Origin: Variovorax davisae
GTDB taxonomy: Bacteria; Pseudomonadota; Gammaproteobacteria; Burkholderiales; Burkholderiaceae_C
DNA: 64,000 nucleotides
Assembly: GCF_030316845.1 (NCBI RefSeq)
Contig: NZ_JASZYS010000005.1
Span: 372,001 to 436,000 of the forward strand
Direction: 5' to 3'
This document shows, piece after piece, positions 7,962 to 19,037 of this stretch. Under the pieces are notes generated by a model. That model had not been told where the DNA came from. It saw nothing but the letters and a program-made list of their open reading frames with translations, and did not search any database. The translations under genes were made by a program, and so were the position numbers. Position 1 is the stretch's first letter. Each line of letters opens with the position of its first letter.

Positions 7962-8064
7962 AATTATTCCCCGATTTCTCCGGAAAGTAAAATCCGCATA
8001 TCCATGCGCTCATCGTGGAAAATGGCAGAACCGTCCCGAATTGCGCCTTCAATCGTTTGCACTC

Positions 8065-9096
8065 ATGAACCCTCAACCCTCGTCCACCGTCACCATCCGC
8101 GACGTCGCGCAGGCCGCCGGCGTGCATGTCTCGACGGTCTCGCGCGCGCTCAATCCGGACAAGCGCAGCCTGATCAGCGCCGAGGTGCTGAAGGTGGTCG
8201 AGGAGGCCGCGCGCAAGCTCGGCTACCGGCCCAACCGGGCGGCGTCGGCGCTGCGCACCGGCCGCACTCACACCATCGGGGTGCTGGTGCCCGACATCAC
8301 CAACCCGGTGTTCCCGCCGATCCTGCAGGGCATCGAGGCCAGCGCGGCGGCGCGCGGCTACTTCGTCTTCGTGACCAACGTGGTCGACCACGCGCTGGCG
8401 CGGCCGATCGTCGAGCGGATGCTGGCGCAGCGGGTCGACGGGCTGGTGCTGGCGATCGCCACCCGCGACGACCCGCTGGTCGACTACATCGGCAAGGCCG
8501 GCCTGCAGGCGGTGCTGGTCAACCGGGCCGACGAGACCGGGCGCCTGCCCGCCGTGGTGAGCGACGACCGGCTGGCGATGAAGCTGGCGGTCGATCACCT
8601 GGTGTCGCTGGGCCATCGCCGCATCGCCCACCTGGCCGGCCCGCAGAACGTGCCGACCGGCGTCGGCCGGCGCCAGGGCGTCGAGCAGGCGCTGCGCGAC
8701 CGCGGGCTGGAACTGGCCAGCGTCGAGGAATGCGAGGGCTACAGCCGCGAGGCCGGCCGCGCCGCCATGCAGCGGCTGCTCGATGGCCACGAACGGCCGC
8801 AGGCCGTGGTGTGCTGCAACGACCTGGTGGCGCTCGGGGCCTATGACGTGCTGCGTGAGCGCGGCCTGCGCGTGCCGCAGGACATCTCGATCACCGGCCA
8901 CAACGACATGCCGCTGGTCGACATGGTCAACCCGCCGCTCACCACGATCCGGCTGCCGCACCGCGAGCTCGGCTGGCGCGCGGCCGAGATGCTGTTCGAC
9001 GGCATCGAGGGCCGGGCGCCGTCGGCCTTCACGGTGGTGCTGCGGCCCGAGCTGGTGGTGCGCGAGTCGACGCGGGACGTTGCCGGCGAGTCCTGA
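8065..9096 (+). CDS. LacI-family transcriptional regulator
   Basis: 343 residues. The LacI headpiece occupies residues 10-60 (TIRDVAQAAGVHVSTVSRAL, then the hinge region NRAASALRTGRT). The periplasmic-binding-like effector domain starts at IGVLVPDITNPVF and contains the GHRRIAHLAGP and CNDLVALG strands. ATG 8065 is chosen because the helix-turn-helix then begins at the normal position; only four bases separate it from the CGTTTGCA half-site. It is divergent from the dioxygenase-BKACE operon and probably represses it until a pathway intermediate binds. Confidence 0.92.
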   Translation: MNPQPSSTVTIRDVAQAAGVHVSTVSRALNPDKRSLISAEVLKVVEEAARKLGYRPNRAASALRTGRTHTIGVLVPDITNPVFPPILQGIEASAAARGYFVFVTNVVDHALARPIVERMLAQRVDGLVLAIATRDDPLVDYIGKAGLQAVLVNRADETGRLPAVVSDDRLAMKLAVDHLVSLGHRRIAHLAGPQNVPTGVGRRQGVEQALRDRGLELASVEECEGYSREAGRAAMQRLLDGHERPQAVVCCNDLVALGAYDVLRERGLRVPQDISITGHNDMPLVDMVNPPLTTIRLPHRELGWRAAEMLFDGIEGRAPSAFTVVLRPELVVRESTRDVAGES

Positions 9097-9171
9097 GCGG
9101 CACGGACGCGTCCCAGCGCGGTATCAAATGTCCCATTGACAGAACAATAGAAGTGCCCAACCATCGCGGGC

Positions 9172-9963
9172 ATGTCGCAGATGCCCTTGCCGAAGTACCA
9201 CCAGATCTATCTGGTGCTGCGCGAGCAACTCGAGGAAGGGCGTTTCGCCGACGGCCTGCCCGGTGAACTGGCCCTGATGGCGCAGTTCGGCGTCGCCCGT
9301 GTCACGGTGCGGCGGGCCCTTGGCCAGCTGTCCTCCGAGGGCCTGATCTCGCGCAACCCCGGCCGGCGCACGCGCCCGGTGGCGCCGGCGGCGAGCGCGG
9401 AGCCGCGCGCGGCCGACGGCATGGCGCGCGCCAACCTGCGCGGCCTGCTCGAGAACCTGGTCACGATGGGCCTGCACACTTCGGTCAAGGTGATCGACGT
9501 GGCGACCATCAACGCCTCGACCCAGGTCGCCGAGGCGCTGCAGCTGCAGCTCGGTGACGCGGTGCAGAAGGCGGTGCGGGTGCGCTCGACGCGCGAGGGG
9601 CCGCTGTCGCACATCACGACCTACGTGCCGAACGACATCGCGCGCAAGTTCGGCCGCCGCGAACTGGCGAAGAAGCCGATCCTGGTGCTGCTCGAGGAGT
9701 CCGGCGTCAAGGTCGGCCGCGCGCACCAGACCATCACGGCGCGGCTGGCCGACAACGTGCTCGCGGAGCACCTCGAAGTCTCGGTCGGCTCGGCCCTGCT
9801 GGCCGTGCGCCGCCTCATCTACGACGAAGCCGAACGCCCGGTGCAGTGGCTGCACGGCTTCTACCGGCCCGATCGCTACACCTACGAGATGCAACTGTCG
9901 CGCGTCGGCAGCATCGACGCCAAGGTGTGGGTCAGCAAAGACGTGTCAGCCCAGTTCAACTGA
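9172..9963 (+). CDS. GntR-family regulator with UTRA ligand domain (HutC subfamily)
   Basis: 263 residues. The winged helix at ~8-75 contains QFGVARVTVRRALGQLSSEG. A chorismate-lyase-like UTRA domain covers ~95-240, with AVRRLIYDEAERPVQW as its conserved penultimate strand. A second ATG nine bases downstream (9181) is an alternative start. A TTGACA hexamer lies at 9136-9141, ~30 bases upstream, but no good -10 box is evident. It is followed after 17 bases by the LivK-type gene, so it probably senses a substrate or intermediate of the large operon downstream. Confidence 0.88.
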   Translation: MSQMPLPKYHQIYLVLREQLEEGRFADGLPGELALMAQFGVARVTVRRALGQLSSEGLISRNPGRRTRPVAPAASAEPRAADGMARANLRGLLENLVTMGLHTSVKVIDVATINASTQVAEALQLQLGDAVQKAVRVRSTREGPLSHITTYVPNDIARKFGRRELAKKPILVLLEESGVKVGRAHQTITARLADNVLAEHLEVSVGSALLAVRRLIYDEAERPVQWLHGFYRPDRYTYEMQLSRVGSIDAKVWVSKDVSAQFN

Positions 9964-9980
9964 AGAAAAAGGAAAGCACC

Positions 9981-11201
9981 ATGCCCCATCGCTTCGATCG
10001 CCCGGACCGCCGCCGCTTCATGTCGCAATCCGCCGCCGTGGCCTCCGCCATCGCCTTCCCGCTGGTGGCCGGCGCCCAGCCCAAGCCGATCAAGGTCGGG
10101 GTGCTCCATCCCGTGACCGGCGCACTCGCCTATTCGGGCCAGCAGTGCCGGCTCGGTGCGCTGATGGCGATCGAGGACATCAACAAGGCCGGCGGCATCA
10201 AGTCGCTGGGCGGCGCCAAGCTCGAGGCCCTGCTCGGCGACGCCCAGTCGCAGCCGCAGGCCGGCGCCGCCGAGGTCGAGAAGATGAACGAGGCCGGCGT
10301 GTCGGCCATCGTCGGCGCCTTCGCGTCGGCGATCTGCCTGGCCACCACGCAGGCCGCCGCCAAGTACAACCTGCCGCACGTGGTCGATGTCGGCGTGGCC
10401 GACCAGATCGTCGAGCGCGGCCTCAAGAACACCTTCCGCTTCGGCCCCGGCTACAAGAAGTCGACCGAGGTCGCGATGGCCAACCTGCTGGTGCTCAACA
10501 AGGCCGCGGGCAATCCGGCCAAGACGGTGATGATCGTCCACGAGGACTCGCTGTTCGGCTCCGGCACGGCGGCGCTGCTGTCGCGCGAGCTGCCGGGCTA
10601 CGGCTTCGAGGTGAAGGAGGTCGTGAAGCACGCCAATCCGACGCGCGACTTCAACAACATCGTGCTGCGCATGAAGTCGATCAACCCCGACATCGTGATC
10701 CCGGCCAACTACTACAACGAGTACGCGCTGCTGGTGCGCACCATGCAGCAGCAGAAGGTGCAGCCGAAGGCGATCTTCTCGGTGCTGGGCGGGGCGGCGT
10801 CGAGCTACAAGTTCGTCAAGGAGTTCCCGGACGCGGCCAACGGCATCATCGACTGCAACCACTGGTTCAACCCGAAGGACAAGCGCTCGGCCGAGCTGCG
10901 AAAGCGGGTCGAGGCGCAGGGCCAGTTCTTCAGCTACGAGGTCTTCATGACCTACACCGCGATGACGCTGCTGGCCGATGCGCTGGAGCGCGCCAAATCG
11001 AGCGAGCGTGCGGCCATCATCGACGCGCTGGAGAAGAGCGCCTTCGCGAACCACATCATGCCGTACGGCCCGACGAAGTTCGTCAACGGCCAGAACGAGG
11101 GCGCGCAGCCGCTGATGACGCAGGTCGTGAAGAACGACATCAAGGTGATCATTCCGCGCGAGTTCCGCGAGGTCGAGCCGATGTTCCCGCTCAACGCCTG
11201 A
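9981..11201 (+). CDS. Branched-chain-type ABC transporter substrate-binding protein (LivK-like)
   Basis: 406 residues. The N terminus RPDRRRFMSQSAAVAS looks like a twin-arginine signal, cleaved near AGAQP. The mature part is a type I periplasmic binding fold starting IKVGVLHPVTGALAYSG, with VGAFASAICLATTQAA lining the ligand cleft. A strong AAAAAGGAAA ribosome site precedes ATG 9981. LivK-like proteins of this branch often bind amides, aromatic acids or other non-amino-acid solutes. The ligand is probably the compound degraded by the downstream enzymes. Confidence 0.9.
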   Translation: MPHRFDRPDRRRFMSQSAAVASAIAFPLVAGAQPKPIKVGVLHPVTGALAYSGQQCRLGALMAIEDINKAGGIKSLGGAKLEALLGDAQSQPQAGAAEVEKMNEAGVSAIVGAFASAICLATTQAAAKYNLPHVVDVGVADQIVERGLKNTFRFGPGYKKSTEVAMANLLVLNKAAGNPAKTVMIVHEDSLFGSGTAALLSRELPGYGFEVKEVVKHANPTRDFNNIVLRMKSINPDIVIPANYYNEYALLVRTMQQQKVQPKAIFSVLGGAASSYKFVKEFPDAANGIIDCNHWFNPKDKRSAELRKRVEAQGQFFSYEVFMTYTAMTLLADALERAKSSERAAIIDALEKSAFANHIMPYGPTKFVNGQNEGAQPLMTQVVKNDIKVIIPREFREVEPMFPLNA

Positions 11202-11261
11202 TCCGGCGAACACGTCGCCCGGCCGCGCCCCGCGGTGCGGGCGGCCCCACCGATACCGCCC

Positions 11262-12134
11262 ATGTTCGACCCCAGCATCCTTTTCTCGTCGGTCCTGAAC
11301 GGCCTGACGACCGGCGCGGTCTATGCCTTGATCGCGCTCGGGCTCACGCTGATCTACGGCGTGCTGCACATCATCAATTTCGCCCACGGCGCCTCGCTGA
11401 TGCTGGCCTTGTATGCGGTGTACTTCCTCAAGGAGCGCTGGGGCATCGACCCCTACCTCGCGTTGCCGATCGTCATCCCCGGGATGTTCGCGCTCGGCTA
11501 CGGGCTGCAGCGCCTGGTCATCAACCGCGCCGGCCACGGCAAGGACGAGAACATCCTGCTGGTCACGCTCGGCATCGCGATCGTGATGGAGAACCTGGCG
11601 CTGCTGTTCTTCAAGTCGGACACCCGCAACATCGACACCGCCTACGCGCTCAGCACGGTGGCCATCGGGCCGGCGATGATCGCGGTGCCCAAGCTGGTGG
11701 CCTTCGCCGGGGCGCTGGTGGTGTCGGCGCTGCTGTTCTGGGTCATGGGCCGCACCGACCTGGGCCGGGCGATCCGCGCGGTCGCCAAGGAGAAGGAGGG
11801 CGCCAAGCTGATGGGCATCGACGTCGACCATGTCTATGCGATGAGCTTCGGCATCGGCCTGGCCTGCCTCGGCGCCGCCGCCTGCTTCCTGCTGCCGGCC
11901 TACTACGTCAACCCGCAGGTCGGCGGCGGCTTCGTGCTGGTGGCCTTCACGATCGTGGTGCTGGGCGGCATGGGCAGTTTCGTCGGCGCGCTGATCGGCG
12001 GCTTCCTGGTCGGCATCGTCGAATCGCTCGGCGGCCTGTACCTGGGCGAGTCGCTGGGGCAGATCGGCATCTTCGCGATCTTCATCGGGGTCGTGCTGTT
12101 CCGCCCGCAGGGCATGTTCGGAGCGAAGGCATGA
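11262..12134 (+). CDS. Branched-chain-type ABC transporter permease (LivH-like)
   Basis: 290 residues with about eight hydrophobic segments. The LivH signature GLTLIYGVLHIINFAHG lies near the N terminus and GGMGSFVGALIGGFLVG near the C terminus. The start MFDPSILF at 11262 is preferred because it is followed directly by the first membrane helix; an upstream GTG at 11235 would add only a proline-rich tail. The stop overlaps the next ATG (ATGA). It forms the inner-membrane channel together with the LivM-like subunit. Confidence 0.92.
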   Translation: MFDPSILFSSVLNGLTTGAVYALIALGLTLIYGVLHIINFAHGASLMLALYAVYFLKERWGIDPYLALPIVIPGMFALGYGLQRLVINRAGHGKDENILLVTLGIAIVMENLALLFFKSDTRNIDTAYALSTVAIGPAMIAVPKLVAFAGALVVSALLFWVMGRTDLGRAIRAVAKEKEGAKLMGIDVDHVYAMSFGIGLACLGAAACFLLPAYYVNPQVGGGFVLVAFTIVVLGGMGSFVGALIGGFLVGIVESLGGLYLGESLGQIGIFAIFIGVVLFRPQGMFGAKA

Positions 12135-13103
12135 GCGGTCCTCGTCAACTGCTGGCCATCGCGCTGTTCGCCCTGCTGGTGGCCTGCGTGCCGCTGGCCA
12201 CTTCCTCGGGCGCGACGCTCAACTTCGTGATGATGGCGCTCTACGCCACGCTGATCGCGCAGGCCTGGAACATCCTCGGCGGCTTCGGCGGCCAGTTCTC
12301 CTTCGGCCATGCGCTGTTCTTCGGCAGCGGCGCTTACATCCAGGCGATCGCGCAGCTGCAGGGCGGCCTCAACGCCTGGGTTGCACTCGGGCTGGCGGTG
12401 GTCGGTGCCGCGCTCGTCGGGCTGTTCATTGGCGGCTTGAGCTTTCGCTACGGGCTCAAGGGCTCCTACTTCGCACTGGTCACGCTGGCCTTCGCCGAGG
12501 TCTTTCGCATCGTCGCGCTCTCGGTGCCGTTCACCGGCGGCGGCGTCGGGCTGATGCTGCCCCTGCGCGAAGCGCCGTCGAACCTGCAGTTCGCGTCGCG
12601 TGCCGGCTACCTGTGGGTGGTGCTGGCCTTCGTGGTCGCGGCGCTGCTGGTCACCTGGTGGCTTCGCAACGGCCGCTTCGGCGCCTGGCTGCAGGCAGTG
12701 CGCGACAACGAGGACGCGGCGCGCGCGGTGGGCGTGAACCCGTTTCGCGTCAAGCTTGGCGCGATCGGCCTCTCGGCCGCCTTCATGGGCGCGGCCGGCG
12801 CCTTCTACGTGCAGGTCTTCCAGTACATCGACCCGGGCATCGCCTACGGCTCGGCGACCTCGGTCGAGGCGCTGGTCGGCGCCATCGTCGGCGGCGTCGG
12901 CACCCTGTGGGGGCCGGTGCTGGGCGCGGTGGTGCTGCATCTGCTGGCCGACCTCACGCGCAACCTGTTCGGCGAGCTGCCGGGCATCAACATGGTGATC
13001 TACGGCACGGTGCTGGTGCTGATCGTGATCTTCCTGCCGCGCGGCATCGCCGGCGTGGGGCTCTCGGTGCGCCAGCTCTGGGCTGCCGCGAAGGGAGGTC
13101 CCC

Positions 13104-13111
<8 letters not shown>
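12131..13111 (+). CDS. Branched-chain-type ABC transporter permease (LivM-like)
   Basis: 326 residues with about nine membrane segments. The family loops FGGQFSFGHALFFG and LRNGRFGAWLQAVRDNEDAA are present; the second is the coupling helix that contacts the ATPases. Start is the ATG overlapping the LivH stop. The end overlaps the LivG GTG start by eight bases. Partner of the LivH-like permease in the same importer. Confidence 0.92.
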
Positions 13112-14578
<1,467 letters not shown>

Positions 14579-14606
14579 GCCTGCGGCGACCCCACAAGGA
14601 AAGACC

Positions 14607-15560
14607 ATGAAACGCAGAGACATCCTCATCGCCGCCACGACGGCGCTGGCCGGCAGCGCCCGGGCCCAGATCGGCAACGCGCCCATCCGGCTGCTGGTCG
14701 GCGCACCGGCCGGCGGCTCGACCGACACCATCGCCCGCACCCTGGCGGCCGGCATGGGCCCGGTGCTGGGCCGCACGGTGATCGTCGAGAACCGGCCCGG
14801 CGCCGGCGGCAACATCGCCGCCGAGGTTGTCGCCAAGGCGCCGCCCGACGGCAACACGCTGCTGCTGAGCTTCACCAGCCATGCGATCAATGCGACGCTC
14901 TATCCCACGCTGCCCTTCGATCCGGTGAAGGATTTCACGGCCCTGAGCTGCGTCGCGACCTCGCCGTCGATCCTGGTCGCCCATCCGTCGCTGCCGGCGA
15001 ACAACGTGCGCGAACTGATCGCGCTGGCCAAGGCCAAGCCGGGCCAGCTCAACTTCGCCATCGGCGCGCTGGGCTCGTCGCTGCACATGGCGGGCGAGGC
15101 CTTCAAGATGCAGTCGGGCGTCTACATCGTGAACATCCCGTACCGGGGCACCGCGCCGGCCGTGCAGGACGTGCTGGCGGGCCAGGTGCAGCTGATGTTC
15201 GCGGCGGTCGGCAACGTGCAGCAGCACATCAAGGCCGGCAAGCTGAAGGCGCTGGGCGTGACCTCGGCCAAGCGGCTGCCCGAGTTCCCCGACCTGCCGG
15301 CCATTGCCGAGACCTTGCCCGGCTACGAATCGAGCGCCTGGTTCGGCCTGTTCGGGCCGGCGCGCATGCCGCCCGAAACGACGCGCCGCCTGGCGGACGC
15401 CGCCCGGCAGGCGATCGGCGAGCCGGCGATGCGCAAGCGCTTCGACAGCGAGGGCGTGATCGCGGTCGGCAACACGCCCGAACAGTTCGCACCCTTCGTC
15501 CAGAGCGAGATCAAGCGCTGGGCGCAGGTGGTCAAGTATTCGGGCGCGAGGCCGGAATGA
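14607..15560 (+). CDS. Bug/TctC-family periplasmic receptor
   Basis: 317 residues with a short signal peptide (RRDILIAATTALAGSARA). The mature domain has LLVGAPAGGSTDTIARTLA, NRPGAGGN and APPDGNTLLL. It lies between the LivF gene and the aconitase-like large subunit and overlaps the latter by ATGA, so it is co-translated with the catabolic genes. Having both a Liv importer and a Bug receptor in one operon suggests two capture systems, or capture of a substrate and of a related carboxylate. Confidence 0.9.
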   Translation: MKRRDILIAATTALAGSARAQIGNAPIRLLVGAPAGGSTDTIARTLAAGMGPVLGRTVIVENRPGAGGNIAAEVVAKAPPDGNTLLLSFTSHAINATLYPTLPFDPVKDFTALSCVATSPSILVAHPSLPANNVRELIALAKAKPGQLNFAIGALGSSLHMAGEAFKMQSGVYIVNIPYRGTAPAVQDVLAGQVQLMFAAVGNVQQHIKAGKLKALGVTSAKRLPEFPDLPAIAETLPGYESSAWFGLFGPARMPPETTRRLADAARQAIGEPAMRKRFDSEGVIAVGNTPEQFAPFVQSEIKRWAQVVKYSGARPE

Positions 15561-16846
15561 GCGCGCCCGTCTCCGCTCTCCCACCGGCGCCGCAGACGCT
15601 GGCGCAGAAGCTCATCGCCCGGGCCTGCGGCCGGGCGGCGGTCGCGGTCGGCGAGATCGTGACCTGCGAGGTCGACCTGGCGATGTTCCACGACTCCTCG
15701 GGCCCGCGCCGCCTGCAGCCGATGCTGGAGGAACTCGGGGCGCAGATCTGGGACCGGTCGCGCATCGTGCTGGTGATGGACCACTACGTGCCCGAGCGCG
15801 ACGACGATTCGCGCCGCATCGTGCGCATCGCCCGCGACTGGGCCCGCGACCAGCGGCTGCCGCATGTCTACGACAGCCAGGGCATCTGCCACGTGGTGGT
15901 GCCGCAGCACGGCCACATCCGGCCCGGCATGCTGTGCGTGGGCGGCGATTCGCACTCGCCCACCGGCGGCGCCTTCGGTGCCTACATGTTCGGCATCGGC
16001 AGCACCGAGATGCTCGGCGTGGTGGTCAGCGGCGAGATCTGGCTGCGCGTGCCCGAGACGATCCAGATGTGGTGGGACGGCCGGCTGCCCGCCGGCGTGA
16101 CTGCCAAGGACATGATGCTGCACATGCTGTCGCGCTTCGGCATGAATGGCGGGCGCTACCAGGCGGTCGAGTTCTGCGGGCCGGCGGTGCAGGCGCTGTC
16201 GATGCAGGAGCGCATGACGCTGTCGAACATGAGCGCCGAACTCGGCGGGCAGGTCGGGCTGATCGCGCCCGACGCGACGACCTCGGCCTTCCTCGCCGAA
16301 GCCGGTGCACCGTCGATCGACACGGCGCCGTGGTTCACCGATGAAGGCGCGGACTTGACGCGCCACCGCTTCGATGCCTCGACGCTCGAACCCTACGTGG
16401 CGGCGCCGCACAGCCCGGCGAACGCGCATGGCGTGAGCCGGTACCTCGGCACGCCGATCGACGTCGCCTACATCGGCGCCTGCACCGGCGCCAAGCTCGA
16501 CGACCTGCGGGCCGCGGCCGAGGTGCTGCGCGGCCACAAGGTGGCGGCCGGCGTGCGGCTGATCGTCGCGCCGGCCAGCCTGCTCGACCAGCAGCGGGCC
16601 CGCGACGAGGGCGTGCTGCAGGCACTGCTCGACGCCGGCGCCGAGCTCTTTCCCACCGCCTGCGGCGCCTGCTCGGGCTACGGCGACCCGATGGGCGACG
16701 ACCTCACCGTGATCTCCACCACGGCACGCAACTTCAAGGGCCGCATGGGCTCGCCCACGGCGCAGGTCTATCTCGGCTCCCCGTACACCGTGGCTGCGGC
16801 CGCACTGTGCGGCCGCGTGACCGATCCGCGCGAGGTGCTGGCATGA
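15557..16846 (+). CDS. Aconitase-family hydro-lyase, large (Fe-S) subunit (LeuC/DmdA-like)
   Basis: 429 residues, the size of LeuC-type large subunits. The [4Fe-4S] cysteines are C309 (IGACTGAKLDD), C369 and C372 (TACGACSGYG). GGDSHSPTGGAFG at 129-141 and RNFKGRMGSP near 391-400 complete the active site. The family adds or removes water on a dicarboxylate or tricarboxylate. Because the partner small subunit is separate and a C-C lyase of the isocitrate-lyase superfamily follows, it resembles 2,3-dimethylmalate dehydratase or maleate/citraconate hydratase more than a leucine enzyme. The true substrate is unknown. Confidence 0.88.
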   Translation: MSAPVSALPPAPQTLAQKLIARACGRAAVAVGEIVTCEVDLAMFHDSSGPRRLQPMLEELGAQIWDRSRIVLVMDHYVPERDDDSRRIVRIARDWARDQRLPHVYDSQGICHVVVPQHGHIRPGMLCVGGDSHSPTGGAFGAYMFGIGSTEMLGVVVSGEIWLRVPETIQMWWDGRLPAGVTAKDMMLHMLSRFGMNGGRYQAVEFCGPAVQALSMQERMTLSNMSAELGGQVGLIAPDATTSAFLAEAGAPSIDTAPWFTDEGADLTRHRFDASTLEPYVAAPHSPANAHGVSRYLGTPIDVAYIGACTGAKLDDLRAAAEVLRGHKVAAGVRLIVAPASLLDQQRARDEGVLQALLDAGAELFPTACGACSGYGDPMGDDLTVISTTARNFKGRMGSPTAQVYLGSPYTVAAAALCGRVTDPREVLA

Positions 16847-17340
16847 CGTCGCACCGCGTCTGGCGCCTCGGCGCCGATGTCGACACCGACGCCTTGGCGC
16901 CGGGCCATGCGATGAAGCACGGCATCGACGTCATCGCCCGGCATTGCCTCGAAGCCGTGCGCCCCGAGTTCGCCCGCGAGGTGCGGCCCGGCGACCTGAT
17001 CGTGGCCGGGCCGAATTTCGGCATCGGCTCGTCGCGCGAGCAGGCGGCCGCCGTGCTGGTGCACCTGGGCGTGGCGGCGGTGATCGCGCCTTCGTACGGC
17101 GGGCTCTATTTCCGCAACGCCTTCAACCTGGGCTTGCTGCTGCTGACCTGCCCCGAGGCCGAGACGCTGAAGGACGGCGACCGCGTCGCCCTCGACATCG
17201 CACGCCCCTCGGTCGCGGCGCCCGACGGCCGGCTGCTGGCCTGCGAGCCGGTGCCCGGATTCCTGATGGACATGGTCCGCGCAGGCGGCCTCATGAAGCA
17301 GCTGCGGCAGCGCTTCGCCAAAGAAAGTACCGAACCATGA
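16843..17340 (+). CDS. Aconitase-family hydro-lyase, small subunit (LeuD/DmdB-like)
   Basis: 165 residues, swivel domain only. ADVDTD at 11-16 and GPNFGIGSSRE at 56-66 are the substrate-binding signatures. The canonical GCGSSREHA reads GIGSSREQA here, so Cys is replaced by Ile and His by Gln. Start at ATG 16843 overlaps the large-subunit stop, and its own stop overlaps HyuB. It completes the heteromeric (de)hydratase with the preceding gene. Confidence 0.88.
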   Translation: MTSHRVWRLGADVDTDALAPGHAMKHGIDVIARHCLEAVRPEFAREVRPGDLIVAGPNFGIGSSREQAAAVLVHLGVAAVIAPSYGGLYFRNAFNLGLLLLTCPEAETLKDGDRVALDIARPSVAAPDGRLLACEPVPGFLMDMVRAGGLMKQLRQRFAKESTEP

Positions 17341-19037
17341 ACGACGCTTCCCACCCCCCGATGGACCCGGTCACGCTCGCGGTGCTGCGCGGCCGGCTCG
17401 AACAGGTCGCCGACGAGATGGACGCGACGCTCTACCGCAGCGCCTTCAATCCCATCATTGCCGAGGCCCACGATGCCTGCCACGGCCTCTACGACGCCGC
17501 CAGCGGCGACACGCTGGTGCAGGGCAAGTCGGGCCTGCCGGTGTTCGTCGGCGCCATGGCCTTCGCGGTGCGCGCGACCGCGGCCGCGGCAGCGCCGCGC
17601 GGCGGCATGAAGGACGGCGACATCTGGATCAGCAACGACCCCTACGACGGCGGCACGCACGCCAACGACTTCAAGCTGGTGCGGCCCTTCTTCCGCGACG
17701 GCCGGCTCTATTGCTACATGGCCTCGGCCGCCCATTGGCACGACGTCGGCGGCGCGGTGCCCGGCAACTACAACCCGGCCGCCACCGAATGCTGGCAGGA
17801 GGCGGTGCAGATCCCGCCGGTGCGCATCGTGCGCGACGGCGTGCTCGACCCCGACGTGCTGGCGATCCTGCGCGCCAACACACGGCTGCCCGAAAGCCTC
17901 TGGGGCGACCTCAACGGCCAGCTGGCCGCGCTGGAACTGGGCGCCAGGCGGCTGCACGGCCTGCTCGACGAGTACGGCGACGCGCCGGTGCTGCAGGCCA
18001 TGGGCGAGCTGCGCAGCCGCGCGCTGCGCCTGATGCGCTCGCACATTGCCTCGCTGCCGGACGGCCGCTACAGCTTCGAGGACGTGCTCGACAACGACGG
18101 CATCGTCAACGAGCCGCTCACCATCGCGCTCGACATGACGGTGGCCGGCGACCGGCTGCTGCTCGACTTCTCGCGCACCTCGCCGCAATGCGCGGGCCCG
18201 GTGAACATCTCGCGCGCCACCGCGATCGCGGCCTGCTACGTGGCGCTGAAGCACCTGTTCCCGGACGTACCGGCGAATGCCGGCGTGCTCGATGCGGTGG
18301 ACTTCGTCCTGCCCGACCGGCTGGTGATCAGCGCCGAGCGGCCGCGGCCGGTCGGCGGCTACACCGAGACCATCCTGCGCATGATCGACGTGATCTTCAG
18401 CGCCGCCGCCCAGGCCGATCCGACGCGGGCGGTGGCGCAGGCCTACGGCACCATCAACGCGCTGTCGATCGCCGGCCACCGCAGCGACGCCGGGCGCGAG
18501 GGCCAGCGCTGGGTGATGTTCAGCTTCTTCGGCGGCGGGCATGGCGGCCATTCCGGCGGCGACGGGCTCTCGCACGGCAACGCGCCGATCTCCACCGCCA
18601 CCATCCCGCCGCTCGAGATCCTCGAGGCGGCCTACCCGGTGCGCTTCACCGAATGGTCGCTGCGCGCCGATTCGGGCGGCGACGGCCGCCATCGCGGCGG
18701 CCTTGGCGCGGTCTACGAGATCGAACTGCTGGAGCAGGCGGCCGAAGCCTTCGTCTTCGGCGAGCGCGGCACTTCGCCGCCCAAGGGCATCGCGGGCGGC
18801 GGTGCCGGCGCGTTGAACGTCTTCCGCTACGAGAACGAAGGCGCCTGGCACGAGCCGCCGATGGTGTCGAAGATGCGCGGCATCCAGCTGGTGCGCGGCC
18901 AGCGGGTGCGCCTCGAAACCCCCGGCGGCGGCGGCTGGGGCAGCGCCGCCGAGCGCGCACCCGAACAGCGCGAGCGCGACCTGGCGATGGGCTACGTGAG
19001 CGCCACCGCCGATGCAACCAAGAAGGCGTCCGAATGA
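17337..19037 (+). CDS. Hydantoinase B/oxoprolinase-family protein (HyuB-like)
   Basis: 566 residues covering the whole HyuB domain. DPVTLAVLRGRLEQVADEMD opens the fold; DGDIWISNDPYDGGTHANDF and FFGGGHGGHSGGDG are family landmarks. HyuB and HyuA together perform ATP-dependent opening of a cyclic amide (hydantoin, N-methylhydantoin, 5-oxoproline), or in related enzymes carboxylate a ketone. It precedes HyuA here, the reverse of the commonest order, and is coupled to both neighbours by ATGA overlaps. Confidence 0.9.
   Translation: MNDASHPPMDPVTLAVLRGRLEQVADEMDATLYRSAFNPIIAEAHDACHGLYDAASGDTLVQGKSGLPVFVGAMAFAVRATAAAAAPRGGMKDGDIWISNDPYDGGTHANDFKLVRPFFRDGRLYCYMASAAHWHDVGGAVPGNYNPAATECWQEAVQIPPVRIVRDGVLDPDVLAILRANTRLPESLWGDLNGQLAALELGARRLHGLLDEYGDAPVLQAMGELRSRALRLMRSHIASLPDGRYSFEDVLDNDGIVNEPLTIALDMTVAGDRLLLDFSRTSPQCAGPVNISRATAIAACYVALKHLFPDVPANAGVLDAVDFVLPDRLVISAERPRPVGGYTETILRMIDVIFSAAAQADPTRAVAQAYGTINALSIAGHRSDAGREGQRWVMFSFFGGGHGGHSGGDGLSHGNAPISTATIPPLEILEAAYPVRFTEWSLRADSGGDGRHRGGLGAVYEIELLEQAAEAFVFGERGTSPPKGIAGGGAGALNVFRYENEGAWHEPPMVSKMRGIQLVRGQRVRLETPGGGGWGSAAERAPEQRERDLAMGYVSATADATKKASE

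Noticed and set aside
15557..17340. Leucine biosynthesis leuCD
   Set aside because: No leuA or leuB nearby, the small-subunit loop is altered, and the genes are translationally coupled to catabolic hydantoinase genes.
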